Counted from the stretch's first letter, positions 26,799-36,353 are shown. The stretch is DNA of 51,100 nt from Nitrospira sp. (GCA_024330965.1 JANDJL010000023.1:1-51100), one strand, 5' to 3'. Translations and numbers: made by a program. The notes: generated from the letters alone by a model not told the origin.

Positions 26799-28496
26799 AT
26801 GACGACGCCGAACTCAACGGGCCCCTTGGATTTCATTCGTGCGGTCATCGCGGCGGATCGCGCCGCCGGGAAACACGGCGGCAGGGTCGTGACCAGGTTT
26901 CCTCCTGAACCGAACGGCTATCTCCACATCGGCCATGCCAAGTCGATCTGCCTGAACTTCGGCATTGCCCTGGAAAACCCCGGCGGCCGGTGCCATCTGC
27001 GGCTCGATGACACCAACCCGACTACGGAAGATCCCGAATATGTTGAAGCGATCAAGGAAGACGTCCGCTGGCTGGGATTTGACTGGAACGGTTATCTCTT
27101 TTATGCCTCGGACTATTTCGAGCGGCTCTATGACTTCGCCGTCACGCTGATTAAAAAGGGGAAGGCCTACGTCGATAGTCTCTCAGCCGATGAAATCCGC
27201 ACCTATCGGGGCACGCTGACCGAACCGGGACGGGACAGCCCCTATAGAACCCGTTCCGTCGAAGAGAACCTCACGTTGTTCGCTCGGATGAAGGCTGGCG
27301 ACTTCCCCGATGGTGCACATGTCTTGCGCGCGAAAATCGACATGGCCTCGCCGAACCTCAATCTCCGCGATCCCGTGCTTTATCGCATCCGCCATGTCGC
27401 CCATTACAGAACGGGCGACACCTGGTGCATTTACCCATCCTACGATTTCGCCCATCCGCTCTCCGACGCCATCGAGGGCATCACCCATTCGATTTGCACG
27501 TTGGAATTCGAAGATCACCGCCCCCTGTATGACTGGGTCGTGGCCGAAGCCGAGGCGCCTCATCGCCCCCAGCAGATCGAGTTCGCCCGCTTGAACCTGA
27601 GCGGCACCGTGATGAGCAAACGCCGCCTGCTTGAGCTGGTGGACAAACGGCTGGTCACCGGATGGGACGATCCCCGCCTACCGACGCTCAAGGGGCTCCG
27701 CCGTCGCGGAGTCACCCCAGAAGCCATCCGCGCGTTTTGCGAACATATCGGTGTGGCTAAGCGAGATGCCGTCGTTGACATGCAGCTCTTTGAACACTTC
27801 ATCCGAGAAGATTTGAACCGGCGATCCCCGCGCGTCATGGCGGTGCTCAAGCCGCTGAAACTGATCATCGACAACTATCCGGAACATCTCGTGGAGGAAC
27901 TGGACGCCGTTAATAATCCGGAAGACCCCTCTGCGGGAACCAGAAAGGTCCCCTTCTCGAGAGAACTGTACATCGAGCAGGATGACTTTCGAGAAGACCC
28001 GCCCAAACAGTTCTTCCGTCTGGCCCCCGGCCGGGAAGTCCGGCTGCGCTACGCTTACATCGTCAAGTGCGTGAACGCCGCAAAAGATCCGCGCACCGGC
28101 GAGGTGACCGAGGTCCATTGCGTGTACGATCCGGACACCAAGGGCGGATCATCGCGAGATCAACGAAAAGTCAAGGCGACGATCCACTGGGTGTCGGCGC
28201 CCCATGCCGTCCCAGCGGAGGTGCGCCTGTACAACCAACTGTTGACGGCCGATCCCGGCAACATCCCTGCCGATCACAATTGGACCGACTATCTTAACCC
28301 CTGTTCGCTCGAACGACTCACCGGCTGCCTCATCGAACCAAGTCTCCGGCATGCCCCGCTCGGGGCTCGGTTTCAATTTGAACGGCAAGGGTACTTTTGC
28401 GTCGATCCTGACTCATCAGCAGACCTGCCCGTATTCAATCGAACCGTTTCCCTCAAGGATACCTGGGCCAAGATTGAAAAGGCCCAGCAACGTTGA
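26799..28496 (+). CDS. glnS: Glutaminyl-tRNA synthetase
   Basis: A 565-residue class Ic aminoacyl-tRNA synthetase. The start ATG 26799 is preceded by GGAAGGAA. It has the ATP-binding signature [12 protein letters not shown] (HIGH at 43-46), the GlnRS-specific [21 protein letters not shown] and the second signature VMSKRRL near 271 in place of KMSKS. The C-terminal anticodon-binding beta barrels follow. It charges tRNA-Gln directly with glutamine. Its two cognate tRNA genes lie 1.5 kb downstream and gltX just beyond them. Confidence 0.95.
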   Translation: MTTPNSTGPLDFIRAVIAADRAAGKHGGRVVTRFPPEPNGYLHIGHAKSICLNFGIALENPGGRCHLRLDDTNPTTEDPEYVEAIKEDVRWLGFDWNGYLFYASDYFERLYDFAVTLIKKGKAYVDSLSADEIRTYRGTLTEPGRDSPYRTRSVEENLTLFARMKAGDFPDGAHVLRAKIDMASPNLNLRDPVLYRIRHVAHYRTGDTWCIYPSYDFAHPLSDAIEGITHSICTLEFEDHRPLYDWVVAEAEAPHRPQQIEFARLNLSGTVMSKRRLLELVDKRLVTGWDDPRLPTLKGLRRRGVTPEAIRAFCEHIGVAKRDAVVDMQLFEHFIREDLNRRSPRVMAVLKPLKLIIDNYPEHLVEELDAVNNPEDPSAGTRKVPFSRELYIEQDDFREDPPKQFFRLAPGREVRLRYAYIVKCVNAAKDPRTGEVTEVHCVYDPDTKGGSSRDQRKVKATIHWVSAPHAVPAEVRLYNQLLTADPGNIPADHNWTDYLNPCSLERLTGCLIEPSLRHAPLGARFQFERQGYFCVDPDSSADLPVFNRTVSLKDTWAKIEKAQQR

Positions 28497-28563
28497 GAAT
28501 CTGAAGTATGTCGGCGGATCGTCGGCACAAGACCTCGTTCTTCTCCTGCTCCATCCTGGTACG

Positions 28564-28761
28564 ATGAGAATTATGACCTGTCCTCTTTGTCGCAAACCGA
28601 CCTCGTGGGAGAACAACCCCTGGCGGCCTTTTTGTTCCGAACGGTGTCAGATGACGGATCTGGGGAAGTGGGCAACTGAAGGGTATCAGATTGCGGGAGC
28701 TTCGCTCTCCATCGAATCTGTTGTTGAATCTGAGCCGCGCGAATCGGAATCGACCGGCTAG
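28564..28761 (+). CDS. yacG: DNA gyrase inhibitor YacG-type zinc protein
   Basis: A 65-residue protein with the single YacG zinc finger MTCPLCRKPTSWENNPWRPF followed by CSERC, here CPLC plus CSERC, and the conserved RCQMTDLGKWATEGY. In E. coli YacG binds GyrB and blocks supercoiling. A short acidic tail follows. ATG 28564 is used; the longer frame upstream only overlaps the end of glnS. Confidence 0.85.
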   Translation: MRIMTCPLCRKPTSWENNPWRPFCSERCQMTDLGKWATEGYQIAGASLSIESVVESEPRESESTG

Positions 28762-28865
28762 GCGTCTGTTTCTCGTTTTTGGCTTGACCATCCAGTTGCC
28801 AGTTGGCAAGCCTCAAAAAACTTGCTATGGTCCTGCCGCTCTAGCAGGCCCGAAAGGAGGTCTCC

Positions 28866-29909
28866 ATGCTTCCCACCAAAGGCTACGCAGCCCTGACGGC
28901 CAAAGCCCCGTTGCAGCCCTTCTCGTTTGAACGACGCGCCGTCGGTGACCACGACGTTCTGATTGCAATCAGCCACTGTGGCATTTGCCATTCCGACATC
29001 CATCAAGCCCGCAACGAGTGGGGCGGATCGTTGTTCCCTATGGTGCCGGGCCATGAAATCATCGGCACCGTGACACGTGTGGGAGCGGCCGTCACAAAGT
29101 TTCAAGCCGGCAATCGGGCGGGAGTCGGCTGTTTTGTGGACTCTTGCCGAACCTGCACCGCCTGCCGGGAAGGACTGGAACAGTACTGCGAAGCGGGCAT
29201 GGTGCTGACCTACAGCGGCCGTGACCGAGACGGGCGAATCACTCAAGGAGGCTATTCGACCCAGATCGTGGTGGACGAGCGATACGTCCTGCGAGCGCCA
29301 AATTCCTTGTCCGCTGCGGGGGCGGCACCGCTCCTCTGCGCAGGGATTACCACGTATTCACCAATCCGTCACTGGGGGATCGGCAAATATCACAAGCTCG
29401 CCGTAGTGGGACTGGGGGGATTGGGTCACATGGCGGTCAAACTCGCCAACGCGCTCGGCATCGAAACCGTCGTGCTCAGTACGTCAAAAGAAAAGGGCAG
29501 GGAGGCGAAACGGTTGGGCGCATCCGACTTTGCCGTCACGTCCGATCCCCGCACCTTCACCACATTCCAGCGACGCTTCGATTTTATTCTCGATACGGTC
29601 TCTGCCCCTCACGATTACAACGCCTACCTCAACCTGCTTAAAACCGACGGCACAATGATCCTGCTGGGCGTACCGGAGAAACCCGCGCTACTTCACCCCT
29701 TTCCGCTGATTCTCAACCGGCGCCGGCTCGCCGGTTCCGTGATCGGCGGGATTCGTGAGACTCAAGAGATGCTCGACTTCTGCGCCAATCAGGCCATCGA
29801 GGCCGACGTGGAAGTGATTCCAATTCAGCACGTCAACGAGGCCTATGAACGGGTGTTGAAAGGCGACGTGCGGTTTCGATTCGTCATCGACATGGCGTCG
29901 CTTGTGTGA
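28866..29909 (+). CDS. Zinc-dependent NAD(P) alcohol dehydrogenase, cinnamyl-alcohol-dehydrogenase type
   Basis: A 347-residue medium-chain dehydrogenase. Catalytic zinc ligands: SHCGICHSDIH and GHEIIGTV. Structural zinc ligands: the four-cysteine lobe around CRTCTACREGLEQYC. The cofactor fold is VVGLGGLGHMAVKLA. The block LLCAGITTYSPIRHW is typical of the YahK/AdhA-CAD branch, which reduces a broad range of aldehydes, usually with NADPH. An AAAGGAGG ribosome site lies just before the ATG. It sits alone between yacG and the tRNA genes. Confidence 0.88.
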   Translation: MLPTKGYAALTAKAPLQPFSFERRAVGDHDVLIAISHCGICHSDIHQARNEWGGSLFPMVPGHEIIGTVTRVGAAVTKFQAGNRAGVGCFVDSCRTCTACREGLEQYCEAGMVLTYSGRDRDGRITQGGYSTQIVVDERYVLRAPNSLSAAGAAPLLCAGITTYSPIRHWGIGKYHKLAVVGLGGLGHMAVKLANALGIETVVLSTSKEKGREAKRLGASDFAVTSDPRTFTTFQRRFDFILDTVSAPHDYNAYLNLLKTDGTMILLGVPEKPALLHPFPLILNRRRLAGSVIGGIRETQEMLDFCANQAIEADVEVIPIQHVNEAYERVLKGDVRFRFVIDMASLV

Positions 29910-29964
29910 ACATGCCTGGAAGTTCTCCTCTTCTCCATGACATGGGCGGGGGACAGAGGGAAAA

Positions 29965-30038
29965 TGGCTGGGGGACTAGGAATCGAACCTAGGTAGCCAG
30001 CTCCAAAGGCTGGCGTCCTACCGCTAGACGATCCCCCA
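29965..30038 (-). tRNA. tRNA-Gln (anticodon TTG)
   Basis: The minus strand folds with acceptor TGGGGGA/TCCCCCA, D-arm, anticodon stem CCAGC/GCTGG around loop CTTTGGA (anticodon TTG, reading CAA) and T-loop GGTTCGATTCC. G discriminator and encoded CCA are present. Confidence 0.95.
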
Positions 30039-30088
30039 GCGTCGTTGATAGAGCTATGAGGGCGAAGCCGGACGCTTTCTTCAAAGAT

Positions 30089-30162
30089 TGGCTGGGGGAC
30101 TAGGAATCGAACCTAGGTAGTCAGATCCAGAGTCTGACGTCCTACCGCTAGACGATCCCCCA
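30089..30162 (-). tRNA. tRNA-Gln (anticodon CTG)
   Basis: Nearly the same sequence as the neighbouring tRNA-Gln except for the anticodon arm: stem TCAGA/TCTGA, loop CTCTGGA, anticodon CTG (reads CAG). It is 50 bases upstream in the direction of transcription, probably on one precursor with it. CCA is encoded. Confidence 0.95.
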
Positions 30163-30198
30163 ACCGACGCTCACCGTAATATAGGAGGGCGTGATCCG

Positions 30199-31620
30199 TC
30201 AAGCCTGGCCCCGCTTCGCTCGTTCCACCCCCTGCTGAAGCCGCCAGAGGATACGCTCTCTGCCCAACACTTCCATCACCTCAAACAATCCCGGACTGGC
30301 GGACCGACCGGTGAGGGCGACGCGGACCGGTTGGGCCAGTTGCCCCATCTTCATCCCTTTTTCCTGGACAAACTGTTTAAAACTTTCTTCCCATTCTGAC
30401 TTGGAAAACGTCGGGAGGGCCGAAAACCGTTCGAGCAATCGGCCGAGGACCGGAGCGACGTCCGGCGTGAGAAATTTCTTTGCCGCTTCCTCATCGTACG
30501 TGACCGACCGCCCGAAATAGGGCTTGACCCACTCCACCATCTCAACCAAGGTCTTGGTCCGTTCCCTGACCAGGATCACCACTTGGGCCAGCCACTCGGC
30601 CGAGACTTCCTTGACCTGCTCGCCGAGACCGGCCTGCTCCAAGAAGGGCACCAAAAGAGCCGCAACCCGTTCCGGGGGACCTGTTTTGATGTATTCGGCG
30701 TTCATCCAGAGCAATTTGTCTGGGTTAAAGACGGCTGCTGATTTTTGCACGTGATCCCACGAGAACTTCTGGATCAACTCATCACGGGTGAAGAGTTCTT
30801 GATCGCCGTAGGACCACCCGAGCCTGGCCAGATAATTGATCATCGCCTCCGGCAGATACCCCATTTCTTTGTAGGCCATGATGGACGTGGCACCATGCCG
30901 TTTTGACAGCCTCGTCTTGTCCGAACCGAGAATCATGGGTAAATGGCCGAAGCGCGGCACGGGAAAGCCGAGCGCCAGAAAGATCGGCACTTGACGCGGC
31001 GTGTTCGTCAGATGGTCATCACCGCGCACGACGTGTGTGATCCCCATCAGGGCATCATCCACCACAACCGAAAAATTATAGGTCGGGTATCCGTTGGACC
31101 GCAGGATGATCAGATCGTCCAGCACCGTATTGTCAAACACGACGGTGCCCTTGATCAGGTCGTCCACCACGGTCTGCCCGGACTGCGGCGCTTTGAACCG
31201 CAACGCCGCGTCCGAGGTCGGCTGGCTAATATCCCGGTTGCGGCAGCGGCCGTCGTAACGAGGGGACACGCCCTTCGCCTCGGCTTCTTTGCGCCGCGCT
31301 TCCAGTTCTTCCGGCTTGCACACGCACCAGTAGGCCTGGCCCTTTTCGAGAAGCATGAACGCATGGTGTCGATACAGGTCCATCCGCTCGGTTTGCCGAA
31401 ACGGTCCTTCGTCCCAATCGAGTCCGACCCACTGCATGCCTTCAAGGATCGCTCGGATCGATTCTTCGGTTGAACGGCTTTGATCCGTATCTTCAATACG
31501 CAGGATGAACGTCCCTTTCTGTTGACGGGCAAACAGCCAATTGAACAATGCCGTCCGGACCCCTCCAATATGGAGAAAGCCCGTCGGGCTGGGAGCAAAT
31601 CGAACACGGACCTGTGTCAT
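30199..31620 (-). CDS. gltX: Glutamyl-tRNA synthetase
   Basis: A 473-residue class Ic synthetase. The start ATG 31620 puts VRFAPSPTGFLHIGGVRTAL at the N-terminus (HIGG at 17-20); a longer frame to 31725 has no family support. RIEDTDQSRSTEESI, GDDHLTNTPRQV and DKTRLSKRHGA (KMSKS equivalent near 250) are present. It charges tRNA-Glu. Since a true glnS and two tRNA-Gln genes lie beside it, a strictly discriminating GluRS would be enough, but this cannot be proved from sequence alone. The two tRNA-Gln genes lie immediately downstream on the same strand. Confidence 0.94.
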   Translation of the reverse strand: MTQVRVRFAPSPTGFLHIGGVRTALFNWLFARQQKGTFILRIEDTDQSRSTEESIRAILEGMQWVGLDWDEGPFRQTERMDLYRHHAFMLLEKGQAYWCVCKPEELEARRKEAEAKGVSPRYDGRCRNRDISQPTSDAALRFKAPQSGQTVVDDLIKGTVVFDNTVLDDLIILRSNGYPTYNFSVVVDDALMGITHVVRGDDHLTNTPRQVPIFLALGFPVPRFGHLPMILGSDKTRLSKRHGATSIMAYKEMGYLPEAMINYLARLGWSYGDQELFTRDELIQKFSWDHVQKSAAVFNPDKLLWMNAEYIKTGPPERVAALLVPFLEQAGLGEQVKEVSAEWLAQVVILVRERTKTLVEMVEWVKPYFGRSVTYDEEAAKKFLTPDVAPVLGRLLERFSALPTFSKSEWEESFKQFVQEKGMKMGQLAQPVRVALTGRSASPGLFEVMEVLGRERILWRLQQGVERAKRGQA

Positions 31621-31757
31621 CTTTTGACCCCTCGCACGATCGATCGTTGTCCGCACACGTCTATAGCATGGAGGGAAACGGCCTGTACAGAACGGCCAAG
31701 TTCCGATACTTTTCTTCCCTCCCACCCCTCTGATAAGAAGAACCGCTCGGAGGCTCC

Positions 31758-32459
31758 ATGACCGAACCCACTCAGCCGGCCACCGTCTTGTCCGTGACCG
31801 ATCTCACCCCCAACGTCCGTCAACTTGTTCTCCTTCCACAAAGACAGAAACTCGACTTCCTTCCAGGCCAATGGGTCTCCCTCAAATTGCCGATCTCCCC
31901 CCATCCCCCCCTCAATCGGGCCTATTCCATGGCCGAGCCGGCGTCACCGTCCGGCGAATTGACGTTAGTCTTCGACCGTGTGCCGCAAGGATCAGGCTCC
32001 AACTATCTCTACCGACTTCAAGCCGGCGACACAGTCATCCTGTCGGGTCCCCATGGGAAATTCGTTCTTCCGCAACCGCCGGGTCGAGCACTGCTCTGCA
32101 TCACCCGTTACACCGGGCTTGTTCCTGTCCGTTGTATGTTGAAGGCTTTGGAAGCGATTCGCGACCCCACACCGGTTCTGCTCGTCGCAGTGGGACCGGC
32201 GGAAGACGAATTGTTATATCACTTCGAGCTGCTGTCTCTCGCAGTCAGCCGGCCAGGTTTTCAGTATTTGCCGCTGGTGGCTCCCACTGAGGAAGCCGCC
32301 GTGGCGTTGGTTGCCGACATGTTGTCCCCTTTGCTTCCCCAAAAGTCTAAAGCCGTTCCTCTGCTCTGCGGAACAAAAGCGTTCGTGCATCCCCTCCGCC
32401 AGTACTTGATCGAAGCAGGATACCAGCGAAAGGAGATCAAGATAGAAAGCTACGGCTAG
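31758..32459 (+). CDS. Ferredoxin-NADP reductase-like flavoprotein
   Basis: A 233-residue FNR-superfamily protein. The FAD-binding beta barrel has FLPGQWVSLKLP, NRAYSMAEPA (the RxYS FAD signature) and DTVILSGPHGKFVLP. The NAD(P)-binding half has TRYTGLVPVRCMLKALEA in place of the canonical GTGIAP, and LLCGTKAFVHPLRQYL. It lies tail to tail with ferredoxin and next to the isc operon, so it is a good candidate for reducing that ferredoxin during Fe-S cluster assembly (inference). It is shorter than plant-type FNR. Confidence 0.78.
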   Translation: MTEPTQPATVLSVTDLTPNVRQLVLLPQRQKLDFLPGQWVSLKLPISPHPPLNRAYSMAEPASPSGELTLVFDRVPQGSGSNYLYRLQAGDTVILSGPHGKFVLPQPPGRALLCITRYTGLVPVRCMLKALEAIRDPTPVLLVAVGPAEDELLYHFELLSLAVSRPGFQYLPLVAPTEEAAVALVADMLSPLLPQKSKAVPLLCGTKAFVHPLRQYLIEAGYQRKEIKIESYG

Positions 32460-32497
32460 GGTATTGATTCCGCCCGGGATGATCGGCCACTGACGGT

Positions 32498-32914
32498 TCA
32501 ATGGCCCTCGCGAACAAGATTCTTATTGACGGCCGGAATCTCCACGATAATGTCTTGCGTGCCGTCGGGCACACATTGGCACCCCAATCGGGATTGCAAC
32601 GTGGTCATCGGCGCTTCCTCAAGCTGATCGAACTCATCATCCGTCCCTTCGTTGCAACTTGCCAACCCCTGTTTGACAATTACATGGCACGTCGAGCAGG
32701 CGCAGACTCCTCCGCACACATGTTCCAAATCCACTCCATTGCCCAGTGCAATGTCGAGAATGCTCCCGGGAAGCCCCGTTGACCCATAAGGGATTTTCGC
32801 CGGATCCACCGTCACCTTCGTGACGGTACCCCCCGGATGAACAAACGTGACAGTGTAACTTGTTGTCGGCAGTTTATAGTCGACTTTCTCTATGTAGGGG
32901 TTTGTCCCTCCCAT
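32498..32914 (-). CDS. fdx: [2Fe-2S] ferredoxin, adrenodoxin/Isc type
   Basis: A 138-residue electron carrier. The cluster ligands are Cys67, Cys73 and Cys76 (HVCGGVCACSTCHVIV, C-x5-C-x2-C) and a fourth at Cys112 or 114 (RLGCQC). The spacing and the EEAPMTTLQSRLGCQ block are those of Isc-type vertebrate-like ferredoxins, which donate electrons to IscS/IscU. The first 20 residues are an unusual extension. It diverges from iscR across a 145-base regulatory gap. Confidence 0.92.
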   Translation of the reverse strand: MGGTNPYIEKVDYKLPTTSYTVTFVHPGGTVTKVTVDPAKIPYGSTGLPGSILDIALGNGVDLEHVCGGVCACSTCHVIVKQGLASCNEGTDDEFDQLEEAPMTTLQSRLGCQCVPDGTQDIIVEIPAVNKNLVREGH

Positions 32915-32966
32915 TGATTGACCCTTCCTTATAAAAAATGGCCAAATTCATCCGTTCGACACTATG

Positions 32967-32996
32967 TTGACAGGGTTTATCTCTCCATGCTACTTT
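32967..32996 (+). promoter_or_regulatory. Promoter of the isc operon
   Basis: TTGACA (32967-32972) and TACTTT (32991-32996) are separated by 18 bases, giving a start near 33003 and a leader of about 57 bases before iscR. The -35 is perfect. Confidence 0.65.
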
Positions 32997-33012
32997 AAGT
33001 GCGACCTATATG

Positions 33013-33037
33013 ATCGGAGATCATTATAGTCTCCGAT
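33013..33037 (+). promoter_or_regulatory. Palindrome before iscR, probable IscR/Rrf2 operator
   Basis: A perfect 8-base inverted repeat, ATCGGAGA (33013-33020) and TCTCCGAT (33030-33037), with a 9-base AT-rich spacer. It lies just after the predicted transcription start and 22 bases before the iscR ATG, the place expected for autorepression. The length and AT-rich centre are like known Rrf2-family sites, but the arms differ from the E. coli IscR consensus. Confidence 0.65.
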
Positions 33038-33059
33038 TCAATTGATCGGCAATAGAGAG

Positions 33060-33533
33060 ATGCTGAAACTTTCCAAAAAAGCTGATTACGCGCTGATGGC
33101 GCTCCAGCACATTGCCTCTGTTCAGTTCGGCGATGTGACGCCGGGCCGCGTCGTCAATACCAAGGAGATCGCCGAAGAATACAACATCCCTCTGGAGCTG
33201 TTGGCCAAGGTGCTTCAAACTCTCTCCAAAAACGGCATGATCGAAAGTCACAACGGCCCCAAGGGAGGGTATCTACTGGCCAGAAGCGCGAGACACATCA
33301 CGATCGCACAGATTCTCGAAAGCATCGAGGGGCCGTTGGGCCTGACCGACTGTTCCCATGAGAAAACCGGCGAGTTGTGCATGCAGCGGGAACACTGCAA
33401 CATCCGCACGCCGTTGCTCAAGATTCAGGACAGCATCTATCAATTGCTCAACAACATGACCTTACAAGACATGATGAGCGGGACGCCGCTCATCACAATT
33501 CAGTCGCCGTCAGCAGAAGGAGTCGACCGATGA
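33060..33533 (+). CDS. iscR: Fe-S cluster-sensing Rrf2-family regulator
   Basis: A 157-residue winged-helix protein starting at ATG 33060, where the family's [15 protein letters not shown] opening begins. It carries [20 protein letters not shown] (recognition helix region), [11 protein letters not shown] (wing) and three cysteines in the C-terminal half (Cys98, Cys107, Cys113) that would hold a [2Fe-2S] cluster. It probably represses its own operon when holo, through the palindrome just upstream. Its stop overlaps the iscS start (ATGA). Confidence 0.92.
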   Translation: MLKLSKKADYALMALQHIASVQFGDVTPGRVVNTKEIAEEYNIPLELLAKVLQTLSKNGMIESHNGPKGGYLLARSARHITIAQILESIEGPLGLTDCSHEKTGELCMQREHCNIRTPLLKIQDSIYQLLNNMTLQDMMSGTPLITIQSPSAEGVDR

Positions 33534-34747
33534 AGCTTCCGATTTTCCTTGATAACCATTCGACCACGCCGATGGACCCCAGAGTTCTGGAGGCCATGCT
33601 CCCTTATTTTGTCGAGAAATTCGGCAACGCCGCGAGCCGCAATCACGTTTTCGGGTGGGAAGCGGAGGAGGCGGTGGAACAGGCCCGCAAACTCATCGCC
33701 AAACTGATCAACGCTGACGCCAAGGAAATCGTCTTCACCAGCGGCGCCACCGAATCGGACAACCTAGCGCTCAAGGGCGTGCTGGAAATGTATCGCGAGA
33801 AGGGGACCCACATCATTACGTCGTCCACGGAACATCGAGCCGTGTTGGATACGGCCAAATCGCTGGAGGCCAAAGGATTGGCGACGGTTACCTACCTGCC
33901 TGTCGACAAGTACGGGATGGTCAACCCCGACGACGTGCGGAACGCGATCACGGACAAGACCATTTTGATTTCTATTATGCTGGCCAACAATGAAATCGGC
34001 ACGATCAACCCCGTCCACGAAATCGGAAAGATCGCCAAGGCCAAGGGCGTCTTGTTCCACTGCGACGCCACGCAGGGCGTCGGCAAGATTCCGGTGGACG
34101 TCCAGGCCATGGGAATCGACCTGATGTCGTTCTCGGCCCACAAGATCTACGGTCCCAAGGGAGTCGGGGCTCTGTATGTTAGAAAGAAAAACCCGCGCGT
34201 GAGGCTCGTGCCTCAGATGGACGGCGGCGGACATGAACGGGGGATGCGGTCCGGCACCCTGCCGGTTCCCTTGATCGTCGGCTTCGGCAAGGCCTGTGAA
34301 TTGTGCGGATCGGAAATGGCGACAGAAGCGCCGCGCATCGCCGCCATGCGCGACCGGCTCCAGAGCGCCATCATGAGCACATTGGAAGAAACCTATCTCA
34401 ACGGCCACCCCACCGAGCGGTTGCCGGGCAACCTCAATATTTCCTTCGCCTACGTTGAAGGCGAATCGCTGCTGATGGGCATGAAGGACATTGCCCTTTC
34501 TTCTGGCTCGGCCTGTACATCGGCGACGTTGGAGCCGTCATACGTACTGCGCGCCTTGGGGGTCGGAACGGAGCTGGCGCACTCGTCCATCCGCTTCGGC
34601 CTGGGCCGCTTCAATACTGACGAAGAAATCGACTACGCTATCAAGAAAGTGATCGAGGTTGTGACCAGACTACGCGAAATGTCCCCGCTCTACGAGATGG
34701 CGAAGGAAGGCATCGACTTGAAATCCGTACAGTGGGCCGCGCATTGA
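33530..34747 (+). CDS. iscS: Cysteine desulfurase
   Basis: A 405-residue PLP enzyme starting at ATG 33530 (the family's [15 protein letters not shown] begins at residue 2). The PLP lysine is in [12 protein letters not shown] and the sulfur-carrying cysteine in [17 protein letters not shown]. It takes sulfur from cysteine and passes it to IscU. Lys, His (STEHRAVL) and Asp ([11 protein letters not shown]) active-site residues are all present. The C-terminus matches group I IscS/NifS, not SufS. Confidence 0.95.
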   Translation: MKLPIFLDNHSTTPMDPRVLEAMLPYFVEKFGNAASRNHVFGWEAEEAVEQARKLIAKLINADAKEIVFTSGATESDNLALKGVLEMYREKGTHIITSSTEHRAVLDTAKSLEAKGLATVTYLPVDKYGMVNPDDVRNAITDKTILISIMLANNEIGTINPVHEIGKIAKAKGVLFHCDATQGVGKIPVDVQAMGIDLMSFSAHKIYGPKGVGALYVRKKNPRVRLVPQMDGGGHERGMRSGTLPVPLIVGFGKACELCGSEMATEAPRIAAMRDRLQSAIMSTLEETYLNGHPTERLPGNLNISFAYVEGESLLMGMKDIALSSGSACTSATLEPSYVLRALGVGTELAHSSIRFGLGRFNTDEEIDYAIKKVIEVVTRLREMSPLYEMAKEGIDLKSVQWAAH

Positions 34748-34775
34748 ACGACATAGAAAGTCGAAGGAGGGTTCT

Positions 34776-35195
34776 ATGGCTTATAGCGATAAAGTTGTCG
34801 ACCACTTCAACAATCCCCGCAACATGGGATCGTTCAACAAGGATGAAGAGGGTGTCGGAACCGGCATGGTCGGAGCGCCGGAATGCGGCGACGTCATGAA
34901 GTTGCAAATCAAGGTCCAGAACGATCGGATCGTTGACGCCAAGTTCAAAACGTTCGGCTGCGGCTCGGCCATTGCCAGCTCCAGCCTGGCCACCGAGTGG
35001 CTCAAGGGCAAAACGCTTGAAGAAGCCGAACGAATCAAGAACACGGACATCGTCCAGGAGCTGAACCTCCCCCCGGTGAAGATTCATTGCTCCGTCCTGG
35101 CGGAAGACGCCATTAAGGCCGCGTTGGCTGATTATCAGAAAAAGGCGGGATCCAAGACAGGAACAGGATCGACGGGAACGGGATCGGTTCAATAA
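34776..35195 (+). CDS. iscU: Fe-S cluster assembly scaffold
   Basis: A 139-residue scaffold with the three cluster ligands Cys37 (APECGDVMKLQ), Cys62 (FGCGSAIASSS) and Cys105 (IHCSVLAEDAI), and the HscA-recognition motif LPPVK at 98-102. A Gly/Thr/Ser-rich tail (TGTGSTGTGSVQ) extends about ten residues past the usual end. GGAGG lies before the ATG. It receives sulfur from IscS and passes clusters on through HscB/HscA. Confidence 0.95.
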   Translation: MAYSDKVVDHFNNPRNMGSFNKDEEGVGTGMVGAPECGDVMKLQIKVQNDRIVDAKFKTFGCGSAIASSSLATEWLKGKTLEEAERIKNTDIVQELNLPPVKIHCSVLAEDAIKAALADYQKKAGSKTGTGSTGTGSVQ

Positions 35196-35225
35196 TCGTT
35201 TCAGAGAGGAAAAAGGAGCGCGCCG

Positions 35226-35582
35226 ATGAACACTTCGAACGCCACAACATCGGAACCGGTCATCACGGTGAGCGAGGCCGCGTTACAAGAAATCAAGCGA
35301 CTCATGAACGTGCAAGGCATCGAGAGCGGCGGACTCCGTCTGGGGGTCAAAGGCGGAGGCTGCTCGGGGCTCAGCTATACGATCAATTTCGACGACAAGA
35401 TCGGGCCGTACGATCAGGTGATCGAATTCAACGGCGTCAAGGTGATCATCGACGCCAAAAGCGCCATTTACCTGCAGGGCACACGACTTGACTATCAGAA
35501 GGATCTGATGGGCGGCAATTTTAAATTCTTGAACCCGAACGCCAACAAGACCTGCGGATGTGGCGAATCATTTTCCACGTAA
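35226..35582 (+). CDS. iscA: A-type Fe-S carrier protein
   Basis: A 118-residue protein with the invariant cysteines Cys46 (KGGGCSGLSY), Cys110 and Cys112 (KTCGCGESF). Length and the LRLGVKGGGCSGLSY block are those of IscA/ErpA. It accepts clusters and delivers them to target enzymes. A strong AGGAAAAAGGAG site precedes the start. Confidence 0.93.
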   Translation: MNTSNATTSEPVITVSEAALQEIKRLMNVQGIESGGLRLGVKGGGCSGLSYTINFDDKIGPYDQVIEFNGVKVIIDAKSAIYLQGTRLDYQKDLMGGNFKFLNPNANKTCGCGESFST

Positions 35583-35639
35583 TTCGCACCGCCGATTTTC
35601 GCCCGGTGCGCGTTCGTGTGAGACCGGCTTGGATACACG

Positions 35640-36353
35640 ATGAACCAACACTCCCCGAGCAGCGGTGCCCGCAACGTTCAGATGGCCAGAAGCATGTGCT
35701 GGCATTGCCAGTCCGAGGTAGCCGGCGAATATTTTTGCGAACGGTGTGTGAAGGTCCAACCGGTTTCGAAAGAGACGGACTACTTCACCTGCCTCGGTCT
35801 CCCGCGACGTTTGACCATCGATCCCTCCGTCCTGGAGGCCAAATACTACGAACGAAGCCGAGCTTTTCACCCGGATTTTTATCTTAACAAGACGGAGGCC
35901 GAGCAAGCGATCAGCCTCGATAACGCGGCGACCCTCAACACCGCCTATCGCACGCTTCGCGATCCCGTGCAACGCGCTGAATATCTCCTTGATCTGGAAG
36001 CCGGCTCGGTCAAGACGATCCGCACGTCGCCTCCCGCGGACCTCTTCGAAGAAATTCTCAACCTCCAAGACACGCTGGACGCCTACCGGGCCGGCGATCA
36101 TTCGTCCGAAACAGGCCGGCAACTCCGCGCGCGCCTCGAAGCCGAGCGCGAGGCGTTGGAGCGGCGTCAAGCGGAAATGGAGGGCGAGCTTCAGAGGCTC
36201 TTCGTCGAATGGGACGCCCTTCAGGACCGAGGCGAAGCCGACAGTCAAGCCCGCATTGAACGGGACCGTTTGCTCAAGCGCATGCGGGAAATCCTGTCCA
36301 ACCGAACCTACGTCAAGAACATCGTCAACGACCTCGTTGCAACCATTGGATGA
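35640..36353 (+). CDS. hscB: J-domain co-chaperone HscB with N-terminal zinc finger
   Basis: A 237-residue co-chaperone. Residues 20-36 form a CWHC...CERC zinc site, as in eukaryotic HSC20 rather than E. coli HscB. The J domain follows with HPD at 77-79 (SRAFHPDFY), and the C-terminal three-helix IscU-binding domain is rich in Glu/Arg. It stimulates HscA and delivers IscU to it. Its stop overlaps the HscA start by four bases (ATGA). Confidence 0.9.
   Translation: MNQHSPSSGARNVQMARSMCWHCQSEVAGEYFCERCVKVQPVSKETDYFTCLGLPRRLTIDPSVLEAKYYERSRAFHPDFYLNKTEAEQAISLDNAATLNTAYRTLRDPVQRAEYLLDLEAGSVKTIRTSPPADLFEEILNLQDTLDAYRAGDHSSETGRQLRARLEAEREALERRQAEMEGELQRLFVEWDALQDRGEADSQARIERDRLLKRMREILSNRTYVKNIVNDLVATIG

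Noticed and set aside
33764..34408. Minus-strand open frame inside iscS
   Set aside because: Antisense shadow; iscS is complete with all active-site residues.
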